Assembly (NCBI RefSeq): GCF_024105735.1
Contig: NZ_JAAAML010000002.1
Location: 496,001 to 560,000 of the forward strand
From: Parahoeflea alexandrii
Lineage (GTDB): Bacteria > Pseudomonadota > Alphaproteobacteria > Rhizobiales > Rhizobiaceae
Length of the DNA: 64,000 nt
Reading direction: 5' to 3'
Both the position numbers and the translations under genes were made by a program. Within the stretch, counting starts at the first letter, position 1. Each line of letters opens with the position of its first letter. Under the pieces are notes generated by a model, which was not told the origin of the DNA, did no database searches, and saw nothing but the letters and a program-made list of their open reading frames with translations. This document shows positions 35,460 through 44,338 of the stretch, piece after piece.

Positions 35460-36014
35460 TTAGTTCACCAGTTCCAGCCTGTTGTCCTTGACCCGGTACG
35501 ACTGCAGCTTCGACATGAAACTCATGCCGATCAGCGTCGATGACAGGGCCTTGTCATCCAGCACGAAGGCCTCGACATCGTCGACGGAAATCGCACCGAT
35601 TTCCATCTTGTCGAGATTGACCAGCGCCGCACGGGTCACCCCGTTGGCGGTCCGCACCTGGTGCCTGAAATCCGAGTTCGCGAGTCCCAGGCCAAGAGTG
35701 CGTGCGGTCGACACGTTGATCGCCACATAGGTCGCCCCGGTATCGATAAGACCCTTGATGAGCCGGCCGTTGATACGAAAATCCGAAGAAAAGTGACCAT
35801 CACCGGTCATGGGTATGACAGCCGCGCGCACACCCGTGGCGTAATGGGCCTTTGGCTGGGCTTTCGCGGTTTGCGGCTGATATGCAACCGGCCTCGCGGA
35901 CGCTGCTTCCGGAGCGGTCTCGCTGGCAAGAAAAGATGAGATATCCTGCGCATAGTAGGGCAGGCCCGAGATGGCGAGCACAGCGCAGGAGACGAGGAAG
36001 ATGTTCTTGATCAT
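35460..36014 (-). CDS. Clan AA retropepsin-like aspartic protease (TIGR02281 type)
   Basis: A 184-residue protein with an N-terminal membrane anchor or signal (MIKNIFLVSCAVLAISGLPY) and a single aspartic-protease half, D91 in LIDTGATYVAIN, followed by RTANGVTRAA and ALSSTLIGMSFM. Retropepsin-like proteins work as homodimers; this family is widespread in alphaproteobacteria without a known substrate, and would act in the periplasm or at the membrane. It sits between deoA and upp but its role is not obviously linked to nucleosides. Confidence 0.85.
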   Translation of the reverse strand: MIKNIFLVSCAVLAISGLPYYAQDISSFLASETAPEAASARPVAYQPQTAKAQPKAHYATGVRAAVIPMTGDGHFSSDFRINGRLIKGLIDTGATYVAINVSTARTLGLGLANSDFRHQVRTANGVTRAALVNLDKMEIGAISVDDVEAFVLDDKALSSTLIGMSFMSKLQSYRVKDNRLELVN

Positions 36015-36127
36015 GCCGGTACTCCAGAAGGTACCGGTCCATTCAACCTGTTCAAGGCTAACAGCCGGTGAAGCCGCGGCTCCTCCCGGTCAAAACCCGA
36101 TTGCTTGGTTAAGAGACCGCAAACGTC

Positions 36128-36757
36128 TTATTTGGTGCCGTACATGCGGTCGCCCGCGTCTCCGAGGCCCGGGACGATATAGCCCTGCTCGTTGAGATGG
36201 CTGTCGATGGAGGCCGTGTAGATCGGCACATCCGGGTGGGCGGTCTGGAAATTGCGGATACCTTCCGGCGCCGCCAGCAGGCAGAGAAAGCGGATGTTGC
36301 GCGCCCCGCGCTCCTTGAGCTTGTCAATCGAGGCGATCGAGGAGTTGCCGGTGGCAAGCATCGGATCGACGACGATGATCAGCCGGTTGCTGACATCTTC
36401 CGGCGCCTTGAAATAGTACTCGATCGCTTCGAGCGTTTCGTGGTCCCGGTAAACACCGATATGCGCGACACGGGCGGAGGGCACCAGATCCAGCATGCCT
36501 TCAAGCAGACCGTTGCCTGCGCGCAGGATCGAGGCAAACACCAGCTTCTTGCCTTCAAGAACCGGAGCATCGATTTCCTTCAGCGGAGTTTCGATCCGCT
36601 CCATGGTCAGTTCGAGATCGCGGGTGACTTCGTAGCACAGCAGTGTCGAAATCTCCCTGAGGAGCCGGCGAAAACCTGCTGTCGAGGTTTCCTTCTTGCG
36701 CATGATGGTGAGCTTGTGCTGCACCAGCGGATGATCGATGACCGTTACGCCGTCCAT
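36128..36757 (-). CDS. upp: Uracil phosphoribosyltransferase
   Basis: A 209-residue enzyme forming UMP from uracil and PRPP. The PRPP-binding loop is [14 protein letters not shown], and [14 protein letters not shown] and the C-terminal [18 protein letters not shown] (uracil-binding) are family blocks. It is preceded by AGGCAGGAC. It uses the uracil released by the pyrimidine phosphorylase route encoded nearby. The 175-bp upstream region holds an inverted repeat. Confidence 0.96.
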   Translation of the reverse strand: MDGVTVIDHPLVQHKLTIMRKKETSTAGFRRLLREISTLLCYEVTRDLELTMERIETPLKEIDAPVLEGKKLVFASILRAGNGLLEGMLDLVPSARVAHIGVYRDHETLEAIEYYFKAPEDVSNRLIIVVDPMLATGNSSIASIDKLKERGARNIRFLCLLAAPEGIRNFQTAHPDVPIYTASIDSHLNEQGYIVPGLGDAGDRMYGTK

Positions 36758-36791
36758 TTTGTCCTGCCTTGACGCTATGACCGCGTTCCGC

Positions 36792-36810
36792 TCCGGTTGT
36801 GAAAACCGGA
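36792..36810. promoter_or_regulatory. Inverted repeat in the upp leader
   Basis: TCCGGTT (36792-36798) and AACCGGA (36804-36810) form a perfect 7-bp stem with a 5-nt loop, 34 bp upstream of the upp start. It could be an operator or a leader hairpin. No T-run follows closely. Confidence 0.45.
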
Positions 36811-36932
36811 AAGCGGGTTTGCGCGGCCCTTAAAAATCTACGTCTCCGACACAAAAGGGTGCCCGGGAGCGTGATCTACCTTTTTTGATTTAGACACCGA
36901 TTGGCAGCTTCCGGCAACCATTTGAACGGTAT

Positions 36933-37904
36933 TCAGGCAAGCTGTCCCAAGAGAAATGCCCTTGTCGGCTCGTCAAGGAACGCCGCTTCGATCGATGTGC
37001 GGGTGATTCCGGTCAACATCGCGTCGTCGTAGCCCCATGCGTCTGCGGCCATCTGGTATTCCCGGCCGATGGAGCTGCCAAAATGCGGCGGGTCATCCGA
37101 ACTCAACGTCACCTTCACGCCGGCCCGCCGAAGCCGGTCAAAAGGATGGCTTGCGATGTCCGGAAACACATTGAGGGCGAGATTGGAGCCGGGGCACACC
37201 TCGAGCACCACCCCTGTATCCGCGATTCTCTGGACAAGTGTCTTGTCCTCGATCGCCCTCACGCCGTGACCTATGCGGGCCGGGCGGACGTGATCCAGCG
37301 CATCGCGCACGCTTTCGGCTCCCGCAAGTTCTCCCGCGTGGATGGTGATGCCAAGCCCGGCGTCGCGGGCAATGTCAAAGGCGCGGGCAAAATCGGCAAC
37401 CCTGCCGAACCGCTCTTCGCCGGCCATGCCGAAGCCGGTGATCAGCGGGTGCGGCCTGCTGCTGGCGAGCCTCGCTGCGGCTTCCACCTTCTCTGCTCCG
37501 AGATGCCGCACGCCGACAATGATCATTCGGCATTCGATCCCGGTCGAGGCCTTCGCTGCGGCTATGCCATCGGCCAGCCCGTCGAAATAGGCTGCCGGAG
37601 ACAATCCGGCGGCCGCCGCGTGATCGGGTGAAACGAAGATCTCCGCATAGATGGCGTTTTCAGCGGCAATGCCTTCGAGATAGGTCCGCGCCAGCAGCGC
37701 GTAGTCCTCTTCGCTGCGAAACAGTGAGGCGGCGCCGTCATAGGCCACAAGAAATTCGGTGAAATCTGACCAGACATAAGCGTCATCAGAGATGAAACCG
37801 GACACATCCGCATTGTACTTGCGTGCCTGTGCCTTCACCAGGGCCGGGGAAGCGGCGCCCTCGATATGGCAATGCAGCTCGGCCTTCTTGATCCTCGTTG
37901 TCAC
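36933..37904 (-). CDS. add: Adenosine deaminase
   Basis: The 323-residue TIM-barrel hydrolase converts (deoxy)adenosine to (deoxy)inosine. Zinc ligands lie in ELHCHIEGA and [12 protein letters not shown], with GHGVRA and [16 protein letters not shown] in the C-terminal half; the Asp pair is typical. The start overlaps the deoB stop by 4 bp. A family alternative is adenine deaminase, but the neighbours favour the nucleoside enzyme. Confidence 0.92.
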   Translation of the reverse strand: MTTRIKKAELHCHIEGAASPALVKAQARKYNADVSGFISDDAYVWSDFTEFLVAYDGAASLFRSEEDYALLARTYLEGIAAENAIYAEIFVSPDHAAAAGLSPAAYFDGLADGIAAAKASTGIECRMIIVGVRHLGAEKVEAAARLASSRPHPLITGFGMAGEERFGRVADFARAFDIARDAGLGITIHAGELAGAESVRDALDHVRPARIGHGVRAIEDKTLVQRIADTGVVLEVCPGSNLALNVFPDIASHPFDRLRRAGVKVTLSSDDPPHFGSSIGREYQMAADAWGYDDAMLTGITRTSIEAAFLDEPTRAFLLGQLA

Positions 37905-39121
37905 AGGAAGCTCCTTCCATTGCCGGTTGCAGGCAGGCCCAGATGTTGCGCCAGCGTGGCGCCGATATCGGCATAAGTCGAGCGAACACCGATGTCGCGC
38001 GGGGCGATACCGGGACCGAAGCCCAGCACCGGAACGCGCTCACGGGTGTGATCGGTGCCGCGCCAGGTAGGATCACAGCCGTGATCCGCCGTCATGATCA
38101 CCAGGTCACCGCGTTTGAGAAGCTTGGCAAAGCGCGGCAGCATTGCATCGAGCGCTTCCAGCGCCGCGGCATACCCCGCCACATCCCGGCGATGCCCGTA
38201 GAGCATGTCGAAATCGACGAAATTGGTAAACACCAGGTCCCCGTCCTGAGCATCTTGAGTGGCCTTCAACGTTGCTTCGAAGAGCGCTGGGTTGCCGCTC
38301 GCCTTGCGCACATCGGTGACACCCTGATGGGCATAGATATCGCCGATCTTGCCCACTGCGAACACGCGGTGACCGCTTTCGCTGACCTGATCGAGCAAGG
38401 TCGGACCCGGCGGAGGAACCGAAAAGTCGCGCCGGTTGCCGGTCCGGTCAAACCCCGCCTTGACCGATCCAACGAAAGGCCGGGCTATCACGCGTCCGAT
38501 GTTGAGCGGATCGACCAGCTTGCGCACGATCTGGCACAGCTCGATCAGACGCTCAAGGCCGAAAGTCTCCTCGTGAGCGGCAATCTGGAACACCGAGTCC
38601 GACGATGTATAGCAGATCGGCTTTCCGGTCTTGATATGCTCCTCGCCCAGCCGGGCAATGATCTCGGTCCCCGATGCATGACAGTTCCCCAGGATACCCG
38701 GCAATCCCGCTTCCGATACGATGGCCGAAACCAGTTCATCACTGAATGCCGGCCCGTCATCGGGAAAATACCCCCAGTCGAACATCACCGGCTGGCCGGC
38801 AATCTCCCAGTGACCCGAAGGTGTGTCCTTGCCATGCGACACCTCGCTGGCCGCGCCGTGGATACCGCGCGGGCGGGAGGTAAGCGTCCAGCCCGCGGGC
38901 AGGTCACCGGTGGCTGTCAGCGCCGCTTCGGCAAGACCGAGCGACTGCATGTGCGGCAAGGCCAGCGGGCCCTTGCGCAGGTCGGCTCTGTCAGCCAGGC
39001 CCGCCGCACACTGCTCCGCGATGTGGCCGAGTGTATTGGCCCCCAGGTCGCCATAGGCCTCCGCATCCGGGGCGCCGCCTATGCCAAAGGAATCAAGAAC
39101 AAACAGGAATGCGCGTGCCAT
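37901..39121 (-). CDS. deoB: Phosphopentomutase
   Basis: The 406-residue alkaline-phosphatase-superfamily enzyme converts (deoxy)ribose-1-phosphate to the 5-phosphate. Metal-binding blocks are [19 protein letters not shown] at the N-terminus and [21 protein letters not shown] in the C-terminal half (split: [12 protein letters not shown] and TDHTRERVP). ATG 39121 has GGAG upstream and gives the standard start; a longer reading frame to 39214 is not supported. It is first in the deoB-add pair, divergent from the PhnD-like gene. Confidence 0.96.
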   Translation of the reverse strand: MARAFLFVLDSFGIGGAPDAEAYGDLGANTLGHIAEQCAAGLADRADLRKGPLALPHMQSLGLAEAALTATGDLPAGWTLTSRPRGIHGAASEVSHGKDTPSGHWEIAGQPVMFDWGYFPDDGPAFSDELVSAIVSEAGLPGILGNCHASGTEIIARLGEEHIKTGKPICYTSSDSVFQIAAHEETFGLERLIELCQIVRKLVDPLNIGRVIARPFVGSVKAGFDRTGNRRDFSVPPPGPTLLDQVSESGHRVFAVGKIGDIYAHQGVTDVRKASGNPALFEATLKATQDAQDGDLVFTNFVDFDMLYGHRRDVAGYAAALEALDAMLPRFAKLLKRGDLVIMTADHGCDPTWRGTDHTRERVPVLGFGPGIAPRDIGVRSTYADIGATLAQHLGLPATGNGRSFL

Positions 39122-39252
39122 CAAGAAATCTCCAATTGAACGGCAGGTTAGCCGGTTTGATGCATGACCGGAAGACGTCGAAGCGCTCGTGCGCGGTAAC
39201 CTTGTTTTCACCATAACCGTGCAAATTCGGCCGGTCGTGGTATAGACCCCTC

Positions 39253-40194
39253 ATGGTTATGATCAAGCGCATTGTCGGACTTGCAGGATGCCTTCGCGCG
39301 CTCGGTGCCGCGGCGATCTGGGCAACGGTTTTCTGTGCGGCCACGGCGCGCGCGGATTACCGTGAATCGGTGCCGATCCTGCGCATAGGCCTCGTAGAGA
39401 CCCATGTTGCCGCAACCGATCCGGTAAAGCTGGAAGCGGTCCGGCGTGCCTTCGCCGATGCGCTTTCGATCCCTGTGGAAATCATCAAGCTTGGCAGTTA
39501 CACCGCTCTGATCGATGCCCATGCAAGCGGCCGTGTCGGTTACGCCATCCATTCCGCGAAGTCTTTCGCAGCCACGGACGCGGCCTGCGGCTGTGTGCGT
39601 GCCCTGCGCAGCCCGGTTGCCGCCGATGGCTCGACCGGCTTCCGTTCGGTTCTGGTGGCGCGCGAGGGAGTCAACAGGCCGGTCTCGGAACTCAGGGTGG
39701 GCTATTCCGACGAAGCGTCCGTTTCGGGCTGGCAGATCCCGCGCCAGGCCATCCGGTCGGGCAGTCTGGACCAGCCGGTTCTGGTCCGTGCCGGCAGCGT
39801 TTCATCTGTCATCGAACTCTACCAGTCCGGCCAGGTCGATGGTTTCTTCGCCTGGCTGCCGGATATCCCCGGTGATCAGGGCTCGGATATCGCGCGCCTG
39901 TTCGGCGGCTGGAACCAGGCCGGCATCAGCTCGGCAGATCCGCTGCGGATCCTCTGGTCCTCCCAGCCCATTCGCTATGGCCCGCATGCCATGCACCGGT
40001 CCCTGCCCGATGATCTCGGCGAGGCTCTCGGATCCTTTCTTGACGGGATGCCAAATTCGGCTCCGGGCCTGCTTGACCTGCTCGAGCCCGCCTTTGCGGG
40101 AGGCTACATCACACCGGGTCCTGATGATTACCGCAGTGTCAGGGGGCTGGTCGAAGCCTTGTCCGACCAGCAGTCCGCGATAACGCTGCAGTGA
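39253..40194 (+). CDS. PhnD-family phosphate/phosphonate-type solute-binding protein, orphan
   Basis: A 313-residue periplasmic binding protein with a signal peptide ending near ARA-DY. The mature start (VPILRIGLVETHVAATDPVK) and segments KLGSYTALIDAHASGRVGYA and VIELYQSGQVDGFFAWLP match the PhnD fold. No phn transport or C-P lyase gene is adjacent, and the next gene is the convergent tadG-like gene, whose stop directly abuts this one. Some PhnD-like proteins act as sensors rather than transport receptors. No clear ribosome binding site was seen; ATG 39259 is an alternative. Confidence 0.8.
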   Translation: MVMIKRIVGLAGCLRALGAAAIWATVFCAATARADYRESVPILRIGLVETHVAATDPVKLEAVRRAFADALSIPVEIIKLGSYTALIDAHASGRVGYAIHSAKSFAATDAACGCVRALRSPVAADGSTGFRSVLVAREGVNRPVSELRVGYSDEASVSGWQIPRQAIRSGSLDQPVLVRAGSVSSVIELYQSGQVDGFFAWLPDIPGDQGSDIARLFGGWNQAGISSADPLRILWSSQPIRYGPHAMHRSLPDDLGEALGSFLDGMPNSAPGLLDLLEPAFAGGYITPGPDDYRSVRGLVEALSDQQSAITLQ

Positions 40195-40767
40195 TCAGCA
40201 ATTGCTGCAGGTGACGCTGTCGCCGACGCGCTGACGAAGATGGTAGGTCTTCTTCATGTGGAGGGTCCGGACGTCGATGTTCTTGATGTCGGGCATGATC
40301 ACCAGAAGCTTGTGGTCCATTTCCAGTTCGGTGCGAACCAGGAATGTGTTCGGAATTGCCAGGTCCTTCGGCAAAGCCTGATCGGAACCCACAGTGTAAG
40401 GCCGTGTGTTGTCCTGCTGCCAGGACCATGCAGTCTTGCCTTTTCCCGCCCCATCGATCGCAATGCCGGTGACCTTGACCTCGACGCCTTCCGCACGGAA
40501 CGGCATCATCACGCTCTGGGCCACGTTCACCATGGAGGCCAGCGTCGCTTTGTTGACCGTTTCGTCCTGCGTGACCAGATCCGCGACCGTGCTTGCGGCA
40601 CGCGCGAGCTTCTTGTTGACCGACATGGCCACGGAAATTTCCAGCGACCCCATGTAGAGAACGATCAGTACGGGCGCGATCAGTGCAAACTCCACCGCGC
40701 CCACACCGGAGCGGTCACCGCGGAGCTTTCGCACCGTCTGGTTTGCCGCCATCAGAATGCCTCTCAT
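40195..40767 (-). CDS. TadE/TadG-like pilus assembly protein
   Basis: A 190-residue protein with a short basic leader and one membrane segment in the TadE motif GVGAVEFALIAPVLIVLYMGS, followed by a periplasmic domain with a C-terminal CSNC pair. ATG 40767 was chosen for the AAGGAAG ahead of it; an in-frame ATG lies at 40800. TadE-type minor pseudopilins carry the same Glu+5 as Flp pilin and are cut by the prepilin peptidase. It is last in a minus-strand set with the next TadE-like gene and the CpaC-N-like gene. Confidence 0.82.
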   Translation of the reverse strand: MRGILMAANQTVRKLRGDRSGVGAVEFALIAPVLIVLYMGSLEISVAMSVNKKLARAASTVADLVTQDETVNKATLASMVNVAQSVMMPFRAEGVEVKVTGIAIDGAGKGKTAWSWQQDNTRPYTVGSDQALPKDLAIPNTFLVRTELEMDHKLLVIMPDIKNIDVRTLHMKKTYHLRQRVGDSVTCSNC

Positions 40768-40817
40768 CGGCCTACTTCCTTGTGATTTGCGCTCTGCCAT
40801 ATTTGTCATCCTGCAGC

Positions 40818-41426
40818 TCACGGGTAGTTTTCGTTGCGGAACGCGGCGGTTGCCACCATCAGATAGTCGCGCGGCATTTCGCCATCCTTGCGGATATTGG
40901 TGATGAAGGGTCTGACCAGATCTGTCATCACTTCCCACCGGTAATAGGCGCGAACGATATTGATGCTCTTCGGGCCGCCCGGCTTGTAATCGAAGCTGGA
41001 GGGATCAAGGTCAGCGAACTGACTGTTGCTGGCTTTCGGAATGTAGTTCGGAATGGCCGAAAAGGTCGCGAACTCGCGTACATCGAGATAGAGCTTCTGG
41101 TCGTCCGGATCCTCCTCGTCTGCGCAGGTGATCATCAGGCTGATCTCGGCACAGAACTTGGTGCGGAACTCCTCTTCGGTCACGTTCTTGAACTGGCCGG
41201 TACGGATCTGCCGGGCCATCGTGTCCACCGCGTTTTCCAGCAGCTGTTCACCGGCAAATGCAACAAAGGCTTCGATGGTGGCGAAGATCAGAAGAAAGAA
41301 CGGGAAGGCCAGCAATGCGAACTCGATGGCAGCCGTCCCGTCGCGCGAGCGGCGGAAACGGGCCAGCCGACGCCGCATGCGCCGCGGTGGCTTTCGCATG
41401 GTAGTGATGTGATCGTCGACATTCAT
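40818..41426 (-). CDS. TadE-like pilus assembly protein
   Basis: About 202 residues. A very basic N-terminus (RKPPRRMRRRLARFRRSRDG) precedes the TadE segment GTAAIEFALLAFPFFLLIFA, the only membrane helix. ATG 41426 is preceded by GGGAG. The periplasmic part contains a Cys pair (FCAEISLMITC). It lies 50 bp before the neighbouring TadE/G-like gene, so the two minor pseudopilins are likely made together. Confidence 0.85.
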   Translation of the reverse strand: MNVDDHITTMRKPPRRMRRRLARFRRSRDGTAAIEFALLAFPFFLLIFATIEAFVAFAGEQLLENAVDTMARQIRTGQFKNVTEEEFRTKFCAEISLMITCADEEDPDDQKLYLDVREFATFSAIPNYIPKASNSQFADLDPSSFDYKPGGPKSINIVRAYYRWEVMTDLVRPFITNIRKDGEMPRDYLMVATAAFRNENYP

Positions 41427-41571
41427 CGTCGGACTCCCGGACACTCGTTTCCTGAGAGCAACGCTAGGCCAAACTGGTTGAATAATGGTAACGCCGGCAA
41501 GAACAAGCTCGCCGGCTGGTTAACAGGTTCTGAAGATCGGGAATGTCAGGCGGATGGCGGATAAGACCGGA
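41427..41571 (-). other. Intercistronic region with a TTAACCAG element
   Basis: This 145-bp space between the CpaC-N-like gene and the TadE-like gene has, on the minus strand, TTAACCAG at 41516-41523, one base off the CtrA half-site TTAACCAT. A GCCGGC pair at 41493-41498 and 41510-41515 flanks 11 bases and could form a hairpin. Confidence 0.4.
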
Positions 41572-41985
41572 TTACGGACTTACGGCCGCTGTCGGAACGT
41601 GTTCTTCACAGGCTGGGGAGCAGGAATAGACCGACCGTGAAGTCTGCTTGAAAACACGCAGCGTGTTGGCCTCGTCCACCGATACCAGAATGCGTTCATC
41701 GACAATTGCGTCACCGGCCTGGTCGAGAATGACCAGGTTTGTGGTTCCGTAGGACTTGCCGGTCAGGACGATGGTCTGTGGATCGGACACGGTCACATCA
41801 GCCACATTGGCGTTTCCAATGATCACCTTGCTCACAGAGCGGTCCAGCTTGAGGATGCGGGCATGATCCATGAACACCCGGATGACGTCTTCCGCCGCAT
41901 GGGCCGGCAGCGACGCCATCAGAACCAGGGCCGCACCACAAGCCATTGTTGCGAGCCGGCGATAGGCGGGAAGGGTGTGAATCAT
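41572..41985 (-). CDS. Stand-alone CpaC N-terminal-like pilus assembly protein
   Basis: The 137-residue protein has a signal peptide (to about AHA-AE) and one domain that matches the N-terminal region of CpaC/RcpA secretins: VIIGNANVADVTVSDPQTIVLTG (split: VIIGNANVADVTVSDPQT and IVLTG), then GTTNLVILDQAGD. It lacks the secretin pore. The full CpaC is encoded at 44339 on the other strand, so this is a second copy of the domain, perhaps a periplasmic chaperone or a gate for the outer-membrane channel. Cysteines near the end (YSCSPACEE) may form a disulfide. Confidence 0.82.
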   Translation of the reverse strand: MIHTLPAYRRLATMACGAALVLMASLPAHAAEDVIRVFMDHARILKLDRSVSKVIIGNANVADVTVSDPQTIVLTGKSYGTTNLVILDQAGDAIVDERILVSVDEANTLRVFKQTSRSVYSCSPACEEHVPTAAVSP

Positions 41986-42416
41986 GCCATTTCCTCGGAA
42001 TTGCGATTACGTCCCTAAAATCGCCGGGATTGGTGAACGAAGGCTTAAGGCTGGATGATCAACATCAATTCTTCGCAAAATGGGCAATTTGCATCCATCG
42101 TGGTGGCGGTTCCGGCCTGTGATATCGCACTTAGGGCCGACTCCTTATAATAGGGGCGCAGCAAGGCGGTGCTGGAAACGGAAGGACGGCCGTGCCCTGA
42201 TCCGGAAGCGTGCCTTCCGCGTAAGGCTTTCGAGCGGGTTGCAGCCACCGATAATTTAGAAGGCTGTTTACCATGCGTATGGCTTTGGCCGCGAAAGATT
42301 TTACTAACCTTGTTCGTTAAGCGGTTTGAAAACCCCCTCTCCTATGATCGTGACATCCGACCAACCGAAGCAGCTGGCGGAGTGCTGAAAACACAAGTGG
42401 ATGAAGGAACAAACCC
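41986..42416. other. Divergent intergenic region (431 bp) upstream of the Flp pilin
   Basis: I see no convincing gene. This space must hold the flp promoter and that of the minus-strand pilus genes. It contains TTTACCAT at 42267-42274 and CTAACCTT at 42304-42311, near matches to the CtrA half-site TTAACCAT, and an imperfect inverted pair CGGAAGG/CCTTCCG about 42178-42220. A long untranslated leader or small RNA cannot be excluded. Confidence 0.5.
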
Positions 42417-42590
42417 ATGAAGAATCTTTTCGATCGTTTCGTCAAAGACGAATCCGGCGCCACTGCAATCGAGTACGGCCTCATCGCCGCCCTTATCTCG
42501 GTCGCACTCATCACCGGCGCCACCACGCTGGGCAACGCCCTGAACAACCAGTTCAACGCCCTGTCCGGCAAGCTGAACTACACCGGCTGA
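42417..42590 (+). CDS. flp: Flp/Fap-type major pilin
   Basis: The 57-residue type IVb pilin has a short leader, MKNLFDRFVKDESG, cut after Gly14 by the prepilin peptidase. The mature protein starts ATAIEYGLIAALISVALI with Glu at +5 and Tyr at +6, the diagnostic Flp motif, and continues as one hydrophobic helix. Its orthologues are ctpA/pilA in rhizobia. A strong terminator follows 37 bp after the stop, so pilin is probably transcribed separately and at higher level than cpaA onwards. Confidence 0.95.
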   Translation: MKNLFDRFVKDESGATAIEYGLIAALISVALITGATTLGNALNNQFNALSGKLNYTG

Positions 42591-42627
42591 TACCCGGTTG
42601 TCTTCAGACAAGACACAATCATGAAAT

Positions 42628-42652
42628 GGCCGCCTCTAGGGGCGGCCTTTTT
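42628..42652 (+). terminator. Rho-independent terminator after flp
   Basis: GGCCGCC (42628-42634) pairs with GGCGGCC (42641-42647) across a 6-nt loop and is followed by TTTTT. This is the clearest intrinsic terminator of the plus strand in the window. Confidence 0.92.
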
Positions 42653-42722
42653 GCGTCTGGGGCCTGTTGTGGTTTGTTAATGTCTTTGTCTTAGCCTCCC
42701 GTGCAGATTCAGGAGTGACGCA

Positions 42723-43238
42723 ATGGTAGAGGCCGCGATTTTTGTCATCTTCCCGCTCTGCGTGGCCATGGCAGCATTCTGCGATTTCATTTCAATGAAA
42801 ATACCGAACAGGATTTCAGTCATCCTGGCGGTTTCCTTCTTTGTCGTTGCGCCCTTCAGCGGCATGGACTGGATGACGATAGCCTGGTCTGTTGCTGCAG
42901 CGCTTGTTGTTTTTGCCGGTTGTTTCACCCTGTTTGCGTTCAACGTGATGGGTGGTGGGGACGCCAAGATCTTAAGCGCCGCGGCCCTCTGGTACGGCTT
43001 CAACGTCAATCTCGTCGCATTTCTCGGGTTCACCGGGATTTTTGGCGGCGTCCTCGCCCTTGTGGTCCTGATGATCCGCGCAAACCAGAACCAGCTTCTG
43101 GTCTCGCCGATTCCGCTTCCAATGCATTTCTTCAGGGATCGCGAGGGAATACCCTACGGCGTCGCCATTGGTGTTGCGGCCTTCGCCACCTATCCTCAGA
43201 CAGAGATCTTTCTGCATGCGCTTGGTCGCCTGAGCTGA
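42723..43238 (+). CDS. cpaA: Prepilin peptidase CpaA (A24 family)
   Basis: The 171-residue membrane protease processes Flp pilin and the pseudopilins. Both catalytic aspartates are present: D21 in AAFCDFISM and D80 in the GGGDAKIL motif. It is of the short TadV/CpaA type without the N-terminal methylase domain. It begins 71 bp past the flp terminator. A 282-bp gap separates it from cpaB, unusual for this cluster. Confidence 0.93.
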   Translation: MVEAAIFVIFPLCVAMAAFCDFISMKIPNRISVILAVSFFVVAPFSGMDWMTIAWSVAAALVVFAGCFTLFAFNVMGGGDAKILSAAALWYGFNVNLVAFLGFTGIFGGVLALVVLMIRANQNQLLVSPIPLPMHFFRDREGIPYGVAIGVAAFATYPQTEIFLHALGRLS

Positions 43239-43250
43239 GAGCGGCGATCA

Positions 43251-43266
43251 GGCTGCGGCCGCAGCC
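43251..43266. repeat. Perfect 16-bp palindrome after cpaA
   Basis: GGCTGCGGCCGCAGCC is a perfect palindrome 13 bp past the cpaA stop. A hairpin could form but no T-run follows, so its role is unclear: weak terminator or message-end stabiliser. Confidence 0.45.
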
Positions 43267-43426
43267 TTAACCGCGCCTCGCGCAGATCACCAAAGACACG
43301 TTCACCGTCGCAGGCTTGCTGAAGCTCTGCCGGCGCAATTTGTGCTGCTTGTCGGGCATCTGGAGCGCCTTGGGCTCACCGGCTGGCCAATCCACTCGAT
43401 CCGCACCAGCCGTGGGCAATCTTCCG

Positions 43427-43458
43427 TTAACCCTGTTTGCTACCGGGTCATTAACCAT
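43427..43458 (+). promoter_or_regulatory. Pair of CtrA-like half-sites upstream of cpaB
   Basis: TTAACCCT (43427-43434) and TTAACCAT (43451-43458) lie in tandem with start-to-start spacing of 24 bp, 63 bp before cpaB. TTAACCAT is the half-site form of the CtrA recognition sequence of alphaproteobacteria, and CtrA drives pili genes in Caulobacter. Similar elements recur in other spaces of this cluster. Confidence 0.55.
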
Positions 43459-43520
43459 AATTACACGATTGCCAATGCATTCTGCCGCCAGCGTACCCAA
43501 TATCCGTTCGAGGAAACAGT

Positions 43521-44330
43521 ATGAAAACCCCGCGCGTCGTCATCATGTCAGTGGCAGTCCTGGCCGCAGGATTGGCCGGATATCTGGCCATGAACCTGAC
43601 TTCTCCGACCGTTCAGGTGACTGAAATGTCCTCGGAGCCGGTTATCGAAAAGATGCCGACCATCGACGTGCTTGTGACAACCGCAAATCTGCCGGTGGGG
43701 GCGCGTCTTGGCGAAGACTCCCTGGAGTGGAAGGGCTGGCCCGAAGACGGCGTGATCGACGGGCTGATTCGGCGCGACAACCGACCTGATGCAATCAGTG
43801 AACTCACTGGCGTGGTTGTGCGCCTGCCATTGTTTGCCGGTGAACCCTTGCGCAACGAAAAGATCGTCGATTCGTCTTCGCGCATCATGTCCTCGCTGCT
43901 CCCGGCAGGGAAACGGGCCATAGCCACCGAAATCTCGGTCGCAACCAGCGCGGGCGGCTTCATACTGCCCAATGACCGTGTCGACGTGATCATGGTCCGC
44001 CGCAAGACCGGAGAGGAGGGGTTCCTCACCGAGGTCATTCTCTCCAACATCCGGATCCTGGCGATCGACCAGCGGATCGAGGAAAACGCGGACGGCAGCC
44101 GCACCGCGGTCGGAACGACGGCCACGCTCGAGCTGACGCCCGATCAGACAAAAATCATCACCGTCGCCCAGCAGATGGCCGACCGGCTGACACTCGCCCT
44201 GCGCAGTGTTGCCGACGTCCAGGAGTCCGACAGCGACGGTGCGAAATATCTCTTGAGCGGCGAAGACGGCAGTGCGGCCATCCAGCTGATCCGCTCCGGC
44301 ACCATAACCAAAGTTGGCGCCACCAACTGA
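43521..44330 (+). CDS. cpaB: Flp pilus assembly protein CpaB (RcpC)
   Basis: A 269-residue periplasmic protein with an N-terminal membrane segment, an SAF domain (DVLVTTANLPVGARLGEDSL, about 50-115, with an antifreeze-like fold) and the RcpC/CpaB domain (SVATSAGGFILPNDRVDVIM, then TLELTPDQTKIIT). It helps stabilise the secretin and periplasmic channel. It lies 8 bp before cpaC. Confidence 0.94.
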   Translation: MKTPRVVIMSVAVLAAGLAGYLAMNLTSPTVQVTEMSSEPVIEKMPTIDVLVTTANLPVGARLGEDSLEWKGWPEDGVIDGLIRRDNRPDAISELTGVVVRLPLFAGEPLRNEKIVDSSSRIMSSLLPAGKRAIATEISVATSAGGFILPNDRVDVIMVRRKTGEEGFLTEVILSNIRILAIDQRIEENADGSRTAVGTTATLELTPDQTKIITVAQQMADRLTLALRSVADVQESDSDGAKYLLSGEDGSAAIQLIRSGTITKVGATN

Positions 44331-44338
44331 AGCGGAGA

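Noticed and set aside
39253-40194. Phosphonate transport operon
   Set aside because: Only the receptor-like gene is present; there are no phnC/phnE or C-P lyase genes beside it.
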